A stretch of 8,334 nucleotides of DNA from an uncultured Collinsella sp. Lineage in GTDB: Bacteria; Actinomycetota; Coriobacteriia; Coriobacteriales; Coriobacteriaceae. The DNA lies in the NCBI GenBank assembly GCA_900541645.1, contig UQKQ01000024.1, positions 1 to 8,334 on the forward strand. The letters are read 5' to 3'. Below, one piece after another: positions 1 through 8,226 of the stretch (within the stretch, counting starts at the first letter, position 1; every line of letters starts with the position of its first letter). Under the pieces are notes generated by a model. That model did not search any database and was not told the origin of the DNA. It saw nothing but the letters and a program-made list of their open reading frames with translations. Position numbers and translations under genes: made by a program.

Positions 1-36
1 GCCGTGATGCGCGACCGGGTGCCCTACCGGGAGTAG
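1..36 (+). CDS. C-terminal tail of an unidentified gene (partial)
   Basis: Reading from base 1 gives eleven sense codons (AVMRDRVPYRE) and then TAG at 34-36. Every sense codon ends in G or C, as in the real genes of this window, and the following bases lose that bias. That is why I prefer this frame over the frame starting at base 3, which stays open much longer. The gene would point toward the ABC exporter operon, which is transcribed the opposite way. Eleven residues are too few to identify the product, and the evidence is only codon style. Confidence 0.35.
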   Translation, partial: AVMRDRVPYRE

Positions 37-86
37 CGTCGAAGGTTGACAAAACTATAGGAACACCCAATGACTACCTTTCAAAC

Positions 87-135
87 CTGGCAGTTGGGGA
101 CGTTCCTTATGTGCTGGCACTTGGGGAAACTCCTT
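87..135. repeat. Two tandem imperfect copies of a 22-nt unit
   Basis: Positions 87-108 and 114-135 both follow the pattern CTGGCA, one variable base, TTGGGGA, three variable bases, TCCTT. They match at 18 of 22 positions with a period of 27 nt. They lie just after the likely end of the upstream gene, in DNA with no convincing coding signal. The unit contains a near-palindrome (GGGACGTTCC). It could be a REP-like extragenic element or a pair of protein-binding sites, and the window alone cannot decide between these. Confidence 0.5.
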
Positions 136-187
136 GCGCCAGCGGACGCGGTTTGCTTGCTGGTATTGCCAGATTGTTGGGCGTTCT

Positions 188-434
188 CCAAGCCCTGTGG
201 GCAAAAAATGCCAAATATGAGTACTGTTGCTGCTGTAGTGCCATATTGCTCCCACAAAATAATGGACATAAAGTAAATATGTTCATTAACGCTAGTACAT
301 ATAAGCCTGATACAGAGCTGATTGAGCAATGTGGAGGTGCATACAAGCTACAAGAGCGGTGTTTTGGGTCGTTTTGGATGTTACTAAAAAAGTAACAGTA
401 CTCATATTTGCCATTTTTTGTCCACGGGGCCTTG
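188..434. repeat. Large imperfect inverted repeat, arms about 43 nt, spacer about 160 nt
   Basis: The arm at 188-230, reverse-complemented, aligns without gaps to the arm at 392-434. They share AACAGTACTCATATTTG, then CATTTTTTG, CCAC and GGGC, each separated by single mismatches, and the match fades outward after a shared GAG. The spacer (231-391) is AT-richer than the surrounding genes and ends in a small perfect hairpin, GTTACT-A5-AGTAAC (380-396). The arms could fold as a long stem in RNA from either strand. They could also be terminal inverted repeats of a small non-autonomous mobile element, or two opposed copies of a dispersed repeat. No transposase is visible. The element lies in a convergent intergenic region of about 450 nt that otherwise holds only the tandem repeat at 87-135 and the terminator near 500. 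Confidence 0.7.
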
Positions 435-485
435 AGGGAGGGCGTCAATCAGGTCCCAGGGGAGGTGGTTCGAGGGCCGCAGAGC

Positions 486-523
486 AAAAAACGGGGGCGC
501 AGGTTGTCCTGCGCCCCCGTTTT
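486..523 (-). terminator. Intrinsic terminator of the marR-ABC exporter operon
   Basis: The arms at 488-503 and 508-523 form a 16-bp stem with a GC-rich core (GGGGGCGCAGG) around a TTGT loop. On the minus strand the stem runs into a tract of six T residues (complement of 486-491), the classic arrangement. It begins about 30 nt past the stop codon of the second exporter gene. On the plus strand only four T residues follow, so it may also work, more weakly, for the convergent upstream gene. Confidence 0.92.
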
Positions 524-553
524 CTGGGCATTGCGGTTGTTTGCCGCCGGTTG

Positions 554-2410
554 TTACGCCGCCTCGTCGAACTGCGAGTTGTACAGGTCGGCGTAGAAGC
601 CGCCTTGGGCGAGTAACTCGTCGTGCGTGCCCTTCTCGACGATGTCGCCGTCGCGAATTACCAAGATCACGTCGGCGTTGCGGATCGTGGACAGGCGGTG
701 CGCGATGACAAAGCTTGTACGGCCCTGCATCAGCGCATCCATGGCGCGCTGAATGAGTTCCTCGGTGCGGGTATCGACGTTGGAAGTCGCCTCGTCCAAA
801 ATCAGCGCCGGACGGTCGGCCAAAATGGCGCGGGCGATGGTCACGAGCTGGCGCTGGCCCTGTGAGAGGTTAGTACCCTCCTCGTTGATCATAAAGTCGT
901 AACCGCCGGCGAGCGTATGGATAAAGTGGTCGCAGCGTGCGGCGCGTGCGGCGGCTTCTACCTCGGCATCGCTCGCATCGGGACGTCCGTAGCGGATGTT
1001 CTCGCGGATCGTGCCGTTAAACAGCCAGGTATCCTGCAGCACCATGGCAAACTCGCCGCGCAGTGCCGCGCGATCCCAGTCTCGCACGTCGATACCCTCG
1101 ACACGCAGCGAACCGTCGTCCACATCGTAGAAGCGCTGCAGCAGCTTGATGAGCGTGGTCTTGCCGGCGCCGGTGGGGCCGACGATGGCCACGGTCTGGC
1201 CGGGCTGTGCCTCGCAACTAAAGTCGTGGATGATGGTCTTGTCGGGCGTGTAGCCAAACTTGACATGGTCAAACTCCACGTGGCCGGGGCGCTTCTCGGG
1301 AATCTGCGCGTCGGCCTTCTGCTCCTCCTCGGGCGCGGCCAGGAACTCAAAGACGCGCTCGGTGGCAGCGGCCATCGACTGCATCGTGTTGCTTACGTTG
1401 CCCAGCTGCTGCACGGGTTGTGTAAAGTTGCGCACGTACTGGATAAAGCTCTGGATGTCGCCGGGAGTGGCGCTACCGGTCAGCGCGAGCTGCGCGCCCA
1501 CCACGACGACGCCCACGTAGCCCATGTTGCCCACCAGGCTCATAAGCGGCATCATCAGGCCCGACAGGAACTGCGAGCGCCAGCCACTAATAAAGAGGCG
1601 GTCGTTTTGACGGTCGAACTCCTCGATTGAGGCCTCGGCGCGGTCGAACACCTGAATGACATTCTGGCCGGCAAAGTCTTCCTCGATGATGCCGTTGACG
1701 GTGCCCAGGACCTGCTGCTGCTCGCGGAAGTACGGCTGCGAGAAGTGAATCATCACGGCCATGATCACGGCGGCGACGGGCAGCGTGACCACGACGACGC
1801 CGGTGAGCGGCAAGCTGATGGAGAGCATCATCACGAGCACGCCCACGATCTGCGTGATCGAGGTGATGAGCTGCGTCACGGACTGGTTGAGGCTCTGGCC
1901 GAGTGTGTCGACATCGTTGGTGATGCGGCTGAGCACATCGCCCTTGCTGTGGCCGTTGAAGTAGCTCATCGGCACGACGGCGATCTTGGCGGCGATCTCC
2001 TTGCGCATGCGGTAGCAAATCTTTTGCGTGACGCCGGTCATGAGCCAGCCCTGGATGAGGCTGCAAACAGAGCTCGCCAGATACAGGCAGAGCAAAAAGC
2101 CGAGCGTCTTGGCGATCCAGTTAAAGTCGACATCGCCGGTACCGTTGACCTTGGCAACCAGGCCCTCGAACAGTTTGGTGGTAACCTGGCCGAGCACCTT
2201 GGGCCCCACAATGTTAAAGATGACCGAGCACACGGCAAAGGCGACGGCGGTAAACACGGCAATCTTGTGCTGGCCGATATAGCCGAGCAGCTGCCTCATG
2301 GTGCCCTTAAAGTCCTTGGCCTTTTCGCCGCGACGCATGCCGCCCATGCGGCCCATGGGACCACGCTGGCGGGTGGGCTTGGGAATTTGGGTCTTGGTCT
2401 CGTCTGCCAT
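554..2410 (-). CDS. ABC exporter half-transporter, catalytic subunit (TM288/LmrD type)
   Basis: This is a 618-residue half-transporter with a membrane domain followed by an ATPase domain, the expected length for the family. A basic, methionine-rich tail (residues 1-40) precedes six predicted membrane helices, beginning near 49-73 and 103-124. The ATPase domain (about 377-610) is intact: Walker A GPTGAGKTT at 411-419, Q-loop Gln459, signature LSQGQ at 515-519, Walker B LILDE with catalytic Glu540, and H-loop His571. The LSQGQ signature, with Gln replacing the third residue of LSGGQ, is typical of the partner whose signature completes the degenerate site in heterodimeric exporters such as TM287/288. 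The ATG overlaps the stop of the upstream half-transporter by 1 nt (TAATG), and an AAGGAGG ribosome-binding site lies 9 nt upstream, so the two are probably made in equal amounts and pair in the inner membrane. The substrate is unknown; a drug, peptide or lipid exporter is inferred from the family and the MarR neighbour. Confidence 0.93.
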   Translation of the reverse strand: MADETKTQIPKPTRQRGPMGRMGGMRRGEKAKDFKGTMRQLLGYIGQHKIAVFTAVAFAVCSVIFNIVGPKVLGQVTTKLFEGLVAKVNGTGDVDFNWIAKTLGFLLCLYLASSVCSLIQGWLMTGVTQKICYRMRKEIAAKIAVVPMSYFNGHSKGDVLSRITNDVDTLGQSLNQSVTQLITSITQIVGVLVMMLSISLPLTGVVVVTLPVAAVIMAVMIHFSQPYFREQQQVLGTVNGIIEEDFAGQNVIQVFDRAEASIEEFDRQNDRLFISGWRSQFLSGLMMPLMSLVGNMGYVGVVVVGAQLALTGSATPGDIQSFIQYVRNFTQPVQQLGNVSNTMQSMAAATERVFEFLAAPEEEQKADAQIPEKRPGHVEFDHVKFGYTPDKTIIHDFSCEAQPGQTVAIVGPTGAGKTTLIKLLQRFYDVDDGSLRVEGIDVRDWDRAALRGEFAMVLQDTWLFNGTIRENIRYGRPDASDAEVEAAARAARCDHFIHTLAGGYDFMINEEGTNLSQGQRQLVTIARAILADRPALILDEATSNVDTRTEELIQRAMDALMQGRTSFVIAHRLSTIRNADVILVIRDGDIVEKGTHDELLAQGGFYADLYNSQFDEAA

Positions 2411-4776
2411 TAGCGCTCGCCTCCTTCCATGACGGCTGCAATTTCTTCTTGGGTGCGCCCCAGCTCCTCGGCGGAAAGCTGCGACTGTGCGATCTCCAGG
2501 TACGCCGGGCAGCTGCGCAGCAGCTCCTCGTGCGTGCCGGTGCCCACCACGTGGCCGTCGTCGAGCACGATGATCTGGTCGGCGTGCATGATGGTCGCGA
2601 TGCGCTGGGCCACGACCACGAGTGCGGCGTCGGTAACGTTTTTGGCCAGCTCTTCGCGCAGGCGCGCGTCGGTCTTGTAGTCGAGGGCGCTAAACGAGTC
2701 ATCGAACACCACAACCTCGGGCTTTTTTGCCAAGGCGCGGGCGATGGCCAGACGCTGGCGCTGACCGCCCGAGACATTGGAACCGCCCTGGCTGATGGGG
2801 GAGTTGTAGCCGCCCTCGCGCTCGGCGATAAAGTCCTCGGCCTGTGCGATGCGTGCCGCCCGGTGCATGTCCTCGTCGCTCACCATGTCGCCGGCAAACT
2901 TGAGGTTGCTCTCGACGGTGCCCGAGAACAGACGCCCCTGCTGCGGGATGTATCCAATGCGGCCGCGCAGCTCGGAAAGGGTCATATCGCGCACGTCGAT
3001 GCCGTCGAGCGAAATGCTGCCGCCCGTGACGTCGTATAAGCGCGGAATCAGTTGCACGAGCGTAGATTTGCCCGAGCCCGTGGAGCCAATGATGCCGAGC
3101 ATCTGACCGGCATGTGTGGTGAAGTTCACGCCGCTGATGACATCGGCGCGGGCGTCGGGATACTGGAAGCTCACGTCGCGGAAGGTGAGCTCACCGCGCG
3201 GCGCGCTGGCCGCGGGCAGTTTGGGCGAGGCGGGGTCGTTGATGCTGGTGGGGCAGGTGACGACCTCTTCCACGCGCTCAGCTGCGACCTCGGCACGGGG
3301 CAGGATGACCGAAACCATGGTGAGGATCATAAACGCCATGACGATCTGCATGGTGTAGGAGATAAACGCCATCATGTTGCCGACCTGCATTACGCCGTCG
3401 GACACGCCCTGCGCGCCAAACCAGACGATAAGCACGGTGATGCAGTTCATGACGAGCATCATGAGCGGCATCATAAAGCTCATAGCGCGGTTGGTGTAGA
3501 GCTGCGTGGTCATCAGGTCGAGCGACGCCTTGTCAAAACGCTCGAGCTCATGCTCCTCGCGGTTGAACGAGCGGATGGGCATAAGGCCGTCGAGTAGCTC
3601 GCGGGCGGTAAGGTTCACGCGGTCCACGAAGCTCTGCATCTTCTTGAATTTGGGCATGGTGAGGCCCATGAGCACGCCGACGACGGCCGAGACCGCGATG
3701 ATGGCCACGGCGATGGTCCACTCCAGGCCGGTGTGGTTGGCCAGGACGCGCATGACGGCGACGATGCCCATGACGGGGGCCATAAGACACATGCGGATAA
3801 ACAGGGTTGCGGCCATCTGAATCTGCTGAATGTCGTTGGTGCAGCGGGTGATGAGCGAGGCCTGACTAAACTTGCCCACCTCGGCCGGCGAGAAGTGCAT
3901 AACCTTGTTGAAGGTTTCGCGGCGCAGGTCGCGGGCAATGGAGCAGGCGGTGCGCGAAGCCACGGCGCCGGTCAGGATGGTGGCGACCAGCGACACCAGA
4001 CACAGGCCAAACATCGTGGTCGCCATGCGGCCCAGGTAGGCGTTCTGCACGTCGGCGGGGTCGATGCCCTGCGCCTTGTACTCATCCTGCACATAGCTCA
4101 CGGCGCGCTGAGTGACGATGGAGCCCGACATGGAGCCCATTTTGTCCGCCATATCGTTGGCGCCATCGACGAGCTTGCCCTGGTCGATTAGGCCGCCTTC
4201 AACGCCTAGACGCAGGCCCTTCATGGTGATCTTACCGCCGTCGGCATCAATCTGCTTTTGCATGTTCTGCGCCGCAGCGGCCTTCCTCTGCATCTCGGCG
4301 AGCTGCTCGGGCGTCATCGCCGCCATCTGCTCGGGGGTGGGCATGGCCTGGGCGGCGCTGTTGCCAGATTCGGTGGATGCGCCGGTCATGTCGCCCATGG
4401 AGTCGGCGTCGATGCCCTGGTTGAAGGCGAGCACGACGGTCTCAGGCAGACTCATGATATCGGCGAGCTTGCTGCCGTCGGCGCGCTCTTCCTCGGTGCC
4501 CTTGTACGTTCGAATACCGTTATTGTCTGCCTTGCTAAACACGGCCTCCACAGCCTTGGCGTCCTTGGCGCTCATAAAGAGTTCGAGGTCGTCGAGCGAT
4601 TCGGCGCGAATGGTGTCGGGCACGGGCGAGGCGATGCCGCCTTGCTGCACGCCCACGTCGACGATGTCGCTCATATAGGTAGGCAGCGCCAGATCGGCGT
4701 TGCAGCTGATTACGATAAGTACGATAGCTGTGAACAGTGCCAGGACGTGCTTTTTAAAGAGCTTGAGAATCCTCAC
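2410..4776 (-). CDS. ABC exporter half-transporter with degenerate ATPase site and large extracellular insert (TM287/LmrC type)
   Basis: This 788-residue half-transporter is about 200 residues longer than usual. Membrane helix 1 lies near 10-32 and helix 2 near 250-275. The extra segment (about 48-246) lies between them and should face outward. It is rich in Met, Ala, Asp and Gln, contains no Cys, and has a short repeat (TPEQMAAMTPEQLAEM, from residue 147). The remaining helices lie near 325-345, 352-375, 432-455 and 470-492. The ATPase domain has Walker A GSTGSGKST (564-572), Gln612/613 and a consensus VSGGQ signature (668-672). The catalytic Glu is Asp693 (VVVFDDS) and the H-loop His is Gln724 (AQRIAT). 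These are the hallmarks of the non-hydrolysing half of a heterodimeric exporter. The start is GTG, overlapping the marR stop by 4 nt (GTGA), with AAGGAGA 8 nt upstream. It works with the downstream gene; the role of the insert is unknown. Confidence 0.93.
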   Translation of the reverse strand: MRILKLFKKHVLALFTAIVLIVISCNADLALPTYMSDIVDVGVQQGGIASPVPDTIRAESLDDLELFMSAKDAKAVEAVFSKADNNGIRTYKGTEEERADGSKLADIMSLPETVVLAFNQGIDADSMGDMTGASTESGNSAAQAMPTPEQMAAMTPEQLAEMQRKAAAAQNMQKQIDADGGKITMKGLRLGVEGGLIDQGKLVDGANDMADKMGSMSGSIVTQRAVSYVQDEYKAQGIDPADVQNAYLGRMATTMFGLCLVSLVATILTGAVASRTACSIARDLRRETFNKVMHFSPAEVGKFSQASLITRCTNDIQQIQMAATLFIRMCLMAPVMGIVAVMRVLANHTGLEWTIAVAIIAVSAVVGVLMGLTMPKFKKMQSFVDRVNLTARELLDGLMPIRSFNREEHELERFDKASLDLMTTQLYTNRAMSFMMPLMMLVMNCITVLIVWFGAQGVSDGVMQVGNMMAFISYTMQIVMAFMILTMVSVILPRAEVAAERVEEVVTCPTSINDPASPKLPAASAPRGELTFRDVSFQYPDARADVISGVNFTTHAGQMLGIIGSTGSGKSTLVQLIPRLYDVTGGSISLDGIDVRDMTLSELRGRIGYIPQQGRLFSGTVESNLKFAGDMVSDEDMHRAARIAQAEDFIAEREGGYNSPISQGGSNVSGGQRQRLAIARALAKKPEVVVFDDSFSALDYKTDARLREELAKNVTDAALVVVAQRIATIMHADQIIVLDDGHVVGTGTHEELLRSCPAYLEIAQSQLSAEELGRTQEEIAAVMEGGER

Positions 4777-5222
4777 TCGGCATCTCTCCTTTCTTGATTG
4801 CGGTCGATAATTTCGTTGGCACGTCTTAGAAGGCGCACCATCTCTTGGGTATCTGTTTCGCCGAGCTGCTCGAGGAAGGCCGTGGTGCGCTCCTCGAATT
4901 CCCGTCGTTTGATTTCGAGATCCTGGAATCCCTTGTCGGTCACCGTGACGTGTACGCGACGACGGTCGGTCTTTGAGTGCTCGCGCTCGACCCAGCCCTT
5001 GGCTTCGAGAGCGCGTAGGATATTGGCGATGCGGGCGCTCGAGACCCAGGCGCGATCGGCGAGTTCGCTCGGCGTGAGCGAACCGCCGGCGAGCATGAGG
5101 GCGCGCATGACGGCCATCTCGCCGCCGAGGGCTTTGTCCGCAAAGCGCGAAATGCGCTGATGCATGCTGCCAAACTCAGTAAGGAGCTGACGTCCAAGCT
5201 CATGGAAATCGGTATCTTCCAC
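4773..5222 (-). CDS. MarR-family transcriptional regulator
   Basis: This 149-residue protein has the standard MarR size and layout: an N-terminal dimerisation helix, a winged helix-turn-helix at about 48-100, and a long C-terminal helix. The recognition helix lies near 59-74 (WVSSARIANILRALEAKGWV), and the wing motif DRRRVHVTVTDKG (86-98) is typical of the family. The start is GTG at 5222-5220, chosen because AGGGG (complement of 5229-5233) lies 6 nt upstream and the protein then has the normal length. As first gene of a three-gene operon with a heterodimeric exporter, it most likely represses its own operon and is released by a compound the exporter removes. That role is inferred from many marR-exporter operons; the ligand cannot be predicted. 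An inverted repeat at the start codon is a candidate operator. Confidence 0.92.
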   Translation of the reverse strand: MEDTDFHELGRQLLTEFGSMHQRISRFADKALGGEMAVMRALMLAGGSLTPSELADRAWVSSARIANILRALEAKGWVEREHSKTDRRRVHVTVTDKGFQDLEIKRREFEERTTAFLEQLGETDTQEMVRLLRRANEIIDRNQERRDAE

Positions 5223-5255
5223 CGAAAACCCCTAACACTAGAAACTATTTTCGGT
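5221..5255. promoter_or_regulatory. Inverted repeat at the marR start: candidate operator or 5' RNA hairpin
   Basis: ACCGAAAA (5221-5228) and TTTTCGGT (5248-5255) are perfect 8-nt inverted arms separated by 19 nt. The left arm overlaps the GTG start codon, and the spacer contains the ribosome-binding site. As DNA it could be an autoregulatory MarR operator, although the spacing is wider than the compact palindromes usual for the family. As RNA it would tie up the start codon and hold the ribosome-binding site in a loop. Which of these applies is inference. Confidence 0.45.
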
Positions 5256-5260
5256 GAAAG

Positions 5261-5290
5261 ATGATACCCTTGCACGCGCACCCTATACGG
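5261..5290 (-). promoter_or_regulatory. Weak candidate promoter for the marR-ABC operon
   Basis: On the minus strand TATCAT (complement of 5261-5266) resembles a -10 element, but no good -35 hexamer lies 16-18 nt upstream. Transcription would start near 5254, almost exactly at the outer edge of the inverted repeat at 5221-5255. That placement is what makes the site plausible; the sequence match alone is poor. Confidence 0.25.
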
Positions 5291-5477
5291 TAGATTTTGG
5301 GTCATGCCTAGAAAACAACCTTTAGGCGACCTCCGTACACCGTCGGTATCAGCAAAGTAAGGGGTAGATCGTAAGGCATGTCCCAAAGCCTACTCAGAGG
5401 CACTTTACTCTGCTAAAGCTGGCATAACAGCTAGAGCGAACGTCGTACAAAGGCAAGGAAAAATACCAAACAAATCG

Positions 5478-5496
5478 GTGAACGGTAGTTGTTCAC
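5478..5496. promoter_or_regulatory. Dyad GTGAAC-N7-GTTCAC upstream of pflB, candidate operator
   Basis: Perfect 6-nt inverted arms lie at 5478-5483 and 5491-5496 in the divergent region. The centre (5487) is about 55-62 nt upstream of the start expected from the A/T-rich promoter candidate near 5516-5542, a position compatible with an activator site. The half-sites resemble those of redox regulators (Rex, CRP/FNR), but their usual spacing does not fit, so no regulator is assigned. Confidence 0.35.
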
Positions 5497-5515
5497 GCTC
5501 GCATTTCCTGCGGGT

Positions 5516-5542
5516 TTGTAAAAAACGCCCTTATGATATAAA
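5516..5542 (+). promoter_or_regulatory. Candidate pflB promoter
   Basis: The segment holds TTGTAA (5516-5521) and, 15 nt later, TATAAA (5537-5542); an overlapping TATGAT (5532-5537) is an alternative -10. It is the most A/T-rich stretch upstream of pflB and is followed by an A-run. Neither hexamer pair has ideal spacing, so the exact elements are uncertain. It would give a leader of about 225 nt. Confidence 0.35.
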
Positions 5543-5544
5543 AA

Positions 5545-5772
5545 AAGAAACATATAACAGCCCAGATGGAGAGGGTCGCTATGTTATCCTTCTCAAACGG
5601 GTGAAATCTTGGGTTTTGGGTTGCAGTTCCAAGGTGGACAAACGTTTTTCCCTGCACCAACATGTGGTGAAGAACGGAAGAAGCCGGTAGTGCAAGCCGA
5701 AAATTCAAGAATTCAATAAGCAGCGGTGTGAGAGAGCGCCGCATTACACGTAACTAGGAGCGTGGTTACACA
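5545..5772 (+). other. Long pflB leader with several small inverted repeats; no gene seen
   Basis: I see no convincing coding frame here. Small inverted repeats include ATAACA/TGTTAT (5554-5559 and 5582-5587), CTTGG/CCAAG (5608-5612 and 5629-5633), CACCA/TGGTG (5655-5659 and 5665-5669) and GCGG/CCGC (5723-5726 and 5739-5742). I do not recognise a known riboswitch class. The leader could support post-transcriptional control of pflB, or simply separate a regulated promoter from the gene. Confidence 0.4.
5747..5769 (+). promoter_or_regulatory. pflB ribosome-binding site at unusually long spacing, within possible hairpins
   Basis: AGGAG (5756-5760) is the only good ribosome-binding match, but it lies 12 nt before the ATG at 5773, longer than usual. 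Two mutually exclusive short stems flank it: CACG/CGTG (5747-5750 and 5761-5764) and GTAAC/GTTAC (5750-5754 and 5765-5769). Both place the site in the loop, and the second also shortens its effective distance to the ATG. The start is supported by alignment to the PFL N-terminus (AWEGF...VRDFIQKNYTPYEG). Confidence 0.5.
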
Positions 5773-7824
<2,052 letters not shown>

Positions 7825-7825
7825 C

Positions 7826-7850
7826 TATTGTTAGTGCTATACTAACAATA
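7826..7850. promoter_or_regulatory. Perfect 10-bp dyad overlapping an extended -10 element between the two pfl genes
   Basis: TATTGTTAGT (7826-7835) and ACTAACAATA (7841-7850) are exact inverted arms around GCTAT, beginning one base after the pflB stop. Within the dyad, TGC-TATACT (7835-7843) matches an extended -10 promoter element with only one deviation from TATAAT. No good -35 is seen. It could be an internal promoter under an operator, giving the small subunit independent expression, or an AU-rich RNA hairpin that protects or separates the two messages. It lacks the GC stem and T-tract of a terminator. Confidence 0.55.
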
Positions 7851-7866
7851 ACGATTACTGATTAGT

Positions 7867-7886
7867 GCGCCGGTTTCGGCCGGCGC
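7867..7886 (+). promoter_or_regulatory. GC-rich hairpin in the pfl intergenic gap
   Basis: GCGCCGG (7867-7873) and CCGGCGC (7880-7886) form a 7-bp stem with a TTTCGG loop. No T-tract follows, so it is unlikely to terminate strongly. It ends 10 nt before the ribosome-binding site of the small subunit. It may be a processing or stability element, or an attenuator that adjusts the ratio of the two subunits. Confidence 0.6.
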
Positions 7887-7896
7887 CTATTAATCG

Positions 7897-7903
7897 AAGG
7901 AGA
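7897..7903 (+). promoter_or_regulatory. Strong ribosome-binding site fixing the small-subunit start
   Basis: AAGGAGA lies 6 nt before the ATG at 7910. It decides the start against an in-frame GTG at 7865, which has no ribosome-binding site, sits at the edge of the GC-rich hairpin, and would add an Arg-rich extension of 15 residues unlike any PFL. Confidence 0.9.
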
Positions 7904-7909
7904 CACATT

Positions 7910-8161
7910 ATGAAGGTTTCTGAAGTTTCCGAGACCCAGGCCGATAACCTGGTCCACATGCTCGACGCTTACGCCGAGAAGGGTGGCCACCACCTGAACA
8001 TCAACGTCTTCAACCGTGAGACGCTGCTCGACGCTCAGGCTCACCCCGAGAAGTACCCGCAGCTGACCATCCGCGTTTCCGGCTATGCCGTGAACTTCCA
8101 CACGCTCACCAAGGAGCAGCAGGACGAGGTCATTGCGCGTACCTTCCACGACAAGTTCTAA
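7910..8161 (+). CDS. grcA: Stand-alone glycyl-radical domain subunit of pyruvate formate-lyase (GrcA/YfiD-like)
   Basis: This 83-residue protein corresponds to the C-terminal glycyl-radical domain of pyruvate formate-lyase. Residues 28-83 follow the E. coli PflB end almost motif for motif: HLNINVFNRETLLDA, HPEKYPQLTIRVSGYAV, LTKEQQDEVIARTF. The radical-bearing residue should be Gly58 in RVSGYAV. It differs from E. coli GrcA (127 residues), whose N-terminal half is absent here. GrcA repairs oxygen-cleaved PFL; this protein instead sits next to a PFL gene that lacks the domain, so it is more likely an obligatory subunit. The two genes sum to 766 residues, close to the usual single chain of about 760. 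It would be activated by a radical-SAM PFL activase not found in the window. Transcription may come from pflB or from the candidate promoter at 7835. Family assignment is secure; the obligate-subunit role is inferred. Confidence 0.93.
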   Translation: MKVSEVSETQADNLVHMLDAYAEKGGHHLNINVFNRETLLDAQAHPEKYPQLTIRVSGYAVNFHTLTKEQQDEVIARTFHDKF

Positions 8162-8194
8162 AGGGGCTCAACTCCCGCAGGATCGCCGGGGCTG

Positions 8195-8212
8195 TTTGGG
8201 CTACCTCCCAAA
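8195..8212. repeat. Short hairpin downstream of the small PFL subunit
   Basis: TTTGGG (8195-8200) and CCCAAA (8207-8212) form a 6-bp stem around CTACCT. It lies between the stop codon and the strong terminator and has no T-tract on the plus strand. It may help stabilise the 3' end of the message. Confidence 0.4.
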
Positions 8213-8226
8213 ACGTCCTCGGACAT

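Noticed and set aside
3..395. Frame open from the window edge to 395, reading through the first arm of the inverted repeat
   Set aside because: It lacks the G/C third-position bias of the other genes and has Cys runs and no recognisable domain. The opposite strand reads a similar KYEYC peptide from the other arm, so the resemblance comes from the inverted repeat rather than from coding.
917..1630. A 237-codon plus-strand frame inside the ABC exporter gene
   Set aside because: It lies entirely over conserved ABC ATPase and membrane-domain sequence on the minus strand; it is a codon-bias shadow.
1745..2413. A 222-codon plus-strand frame, His/Asp/Gly-rich
   Set aside because: It overlaps the N-terminal half of the second exporter gene. 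The His/Asp richness is the antisense image of ordinary membrane-protein codons.
5478..5690. A 70-codon frame in the divergent region, starting at GTG
   Set aside because: No ribosome-binding site, a basic random-looking translation, overlap with the dyad and promoter candidate, and poor codon bias.
7826..7886. The two intergenic hairpins as a terminator ending transcription after pflB
   Set aside because: The first stem is AU-rich and the second has no T-tract. The small subunit completes the enzyme, so full termination here is unlikely.
7865..7909. Longer start (GTG) for the small PFL subunit
   Set aside because: It would add an Arg-rich extension encoded by the GC hairpin and has no ribosome-binding site; the ATG at 7910 has AAGGAGA at ideal spacing.
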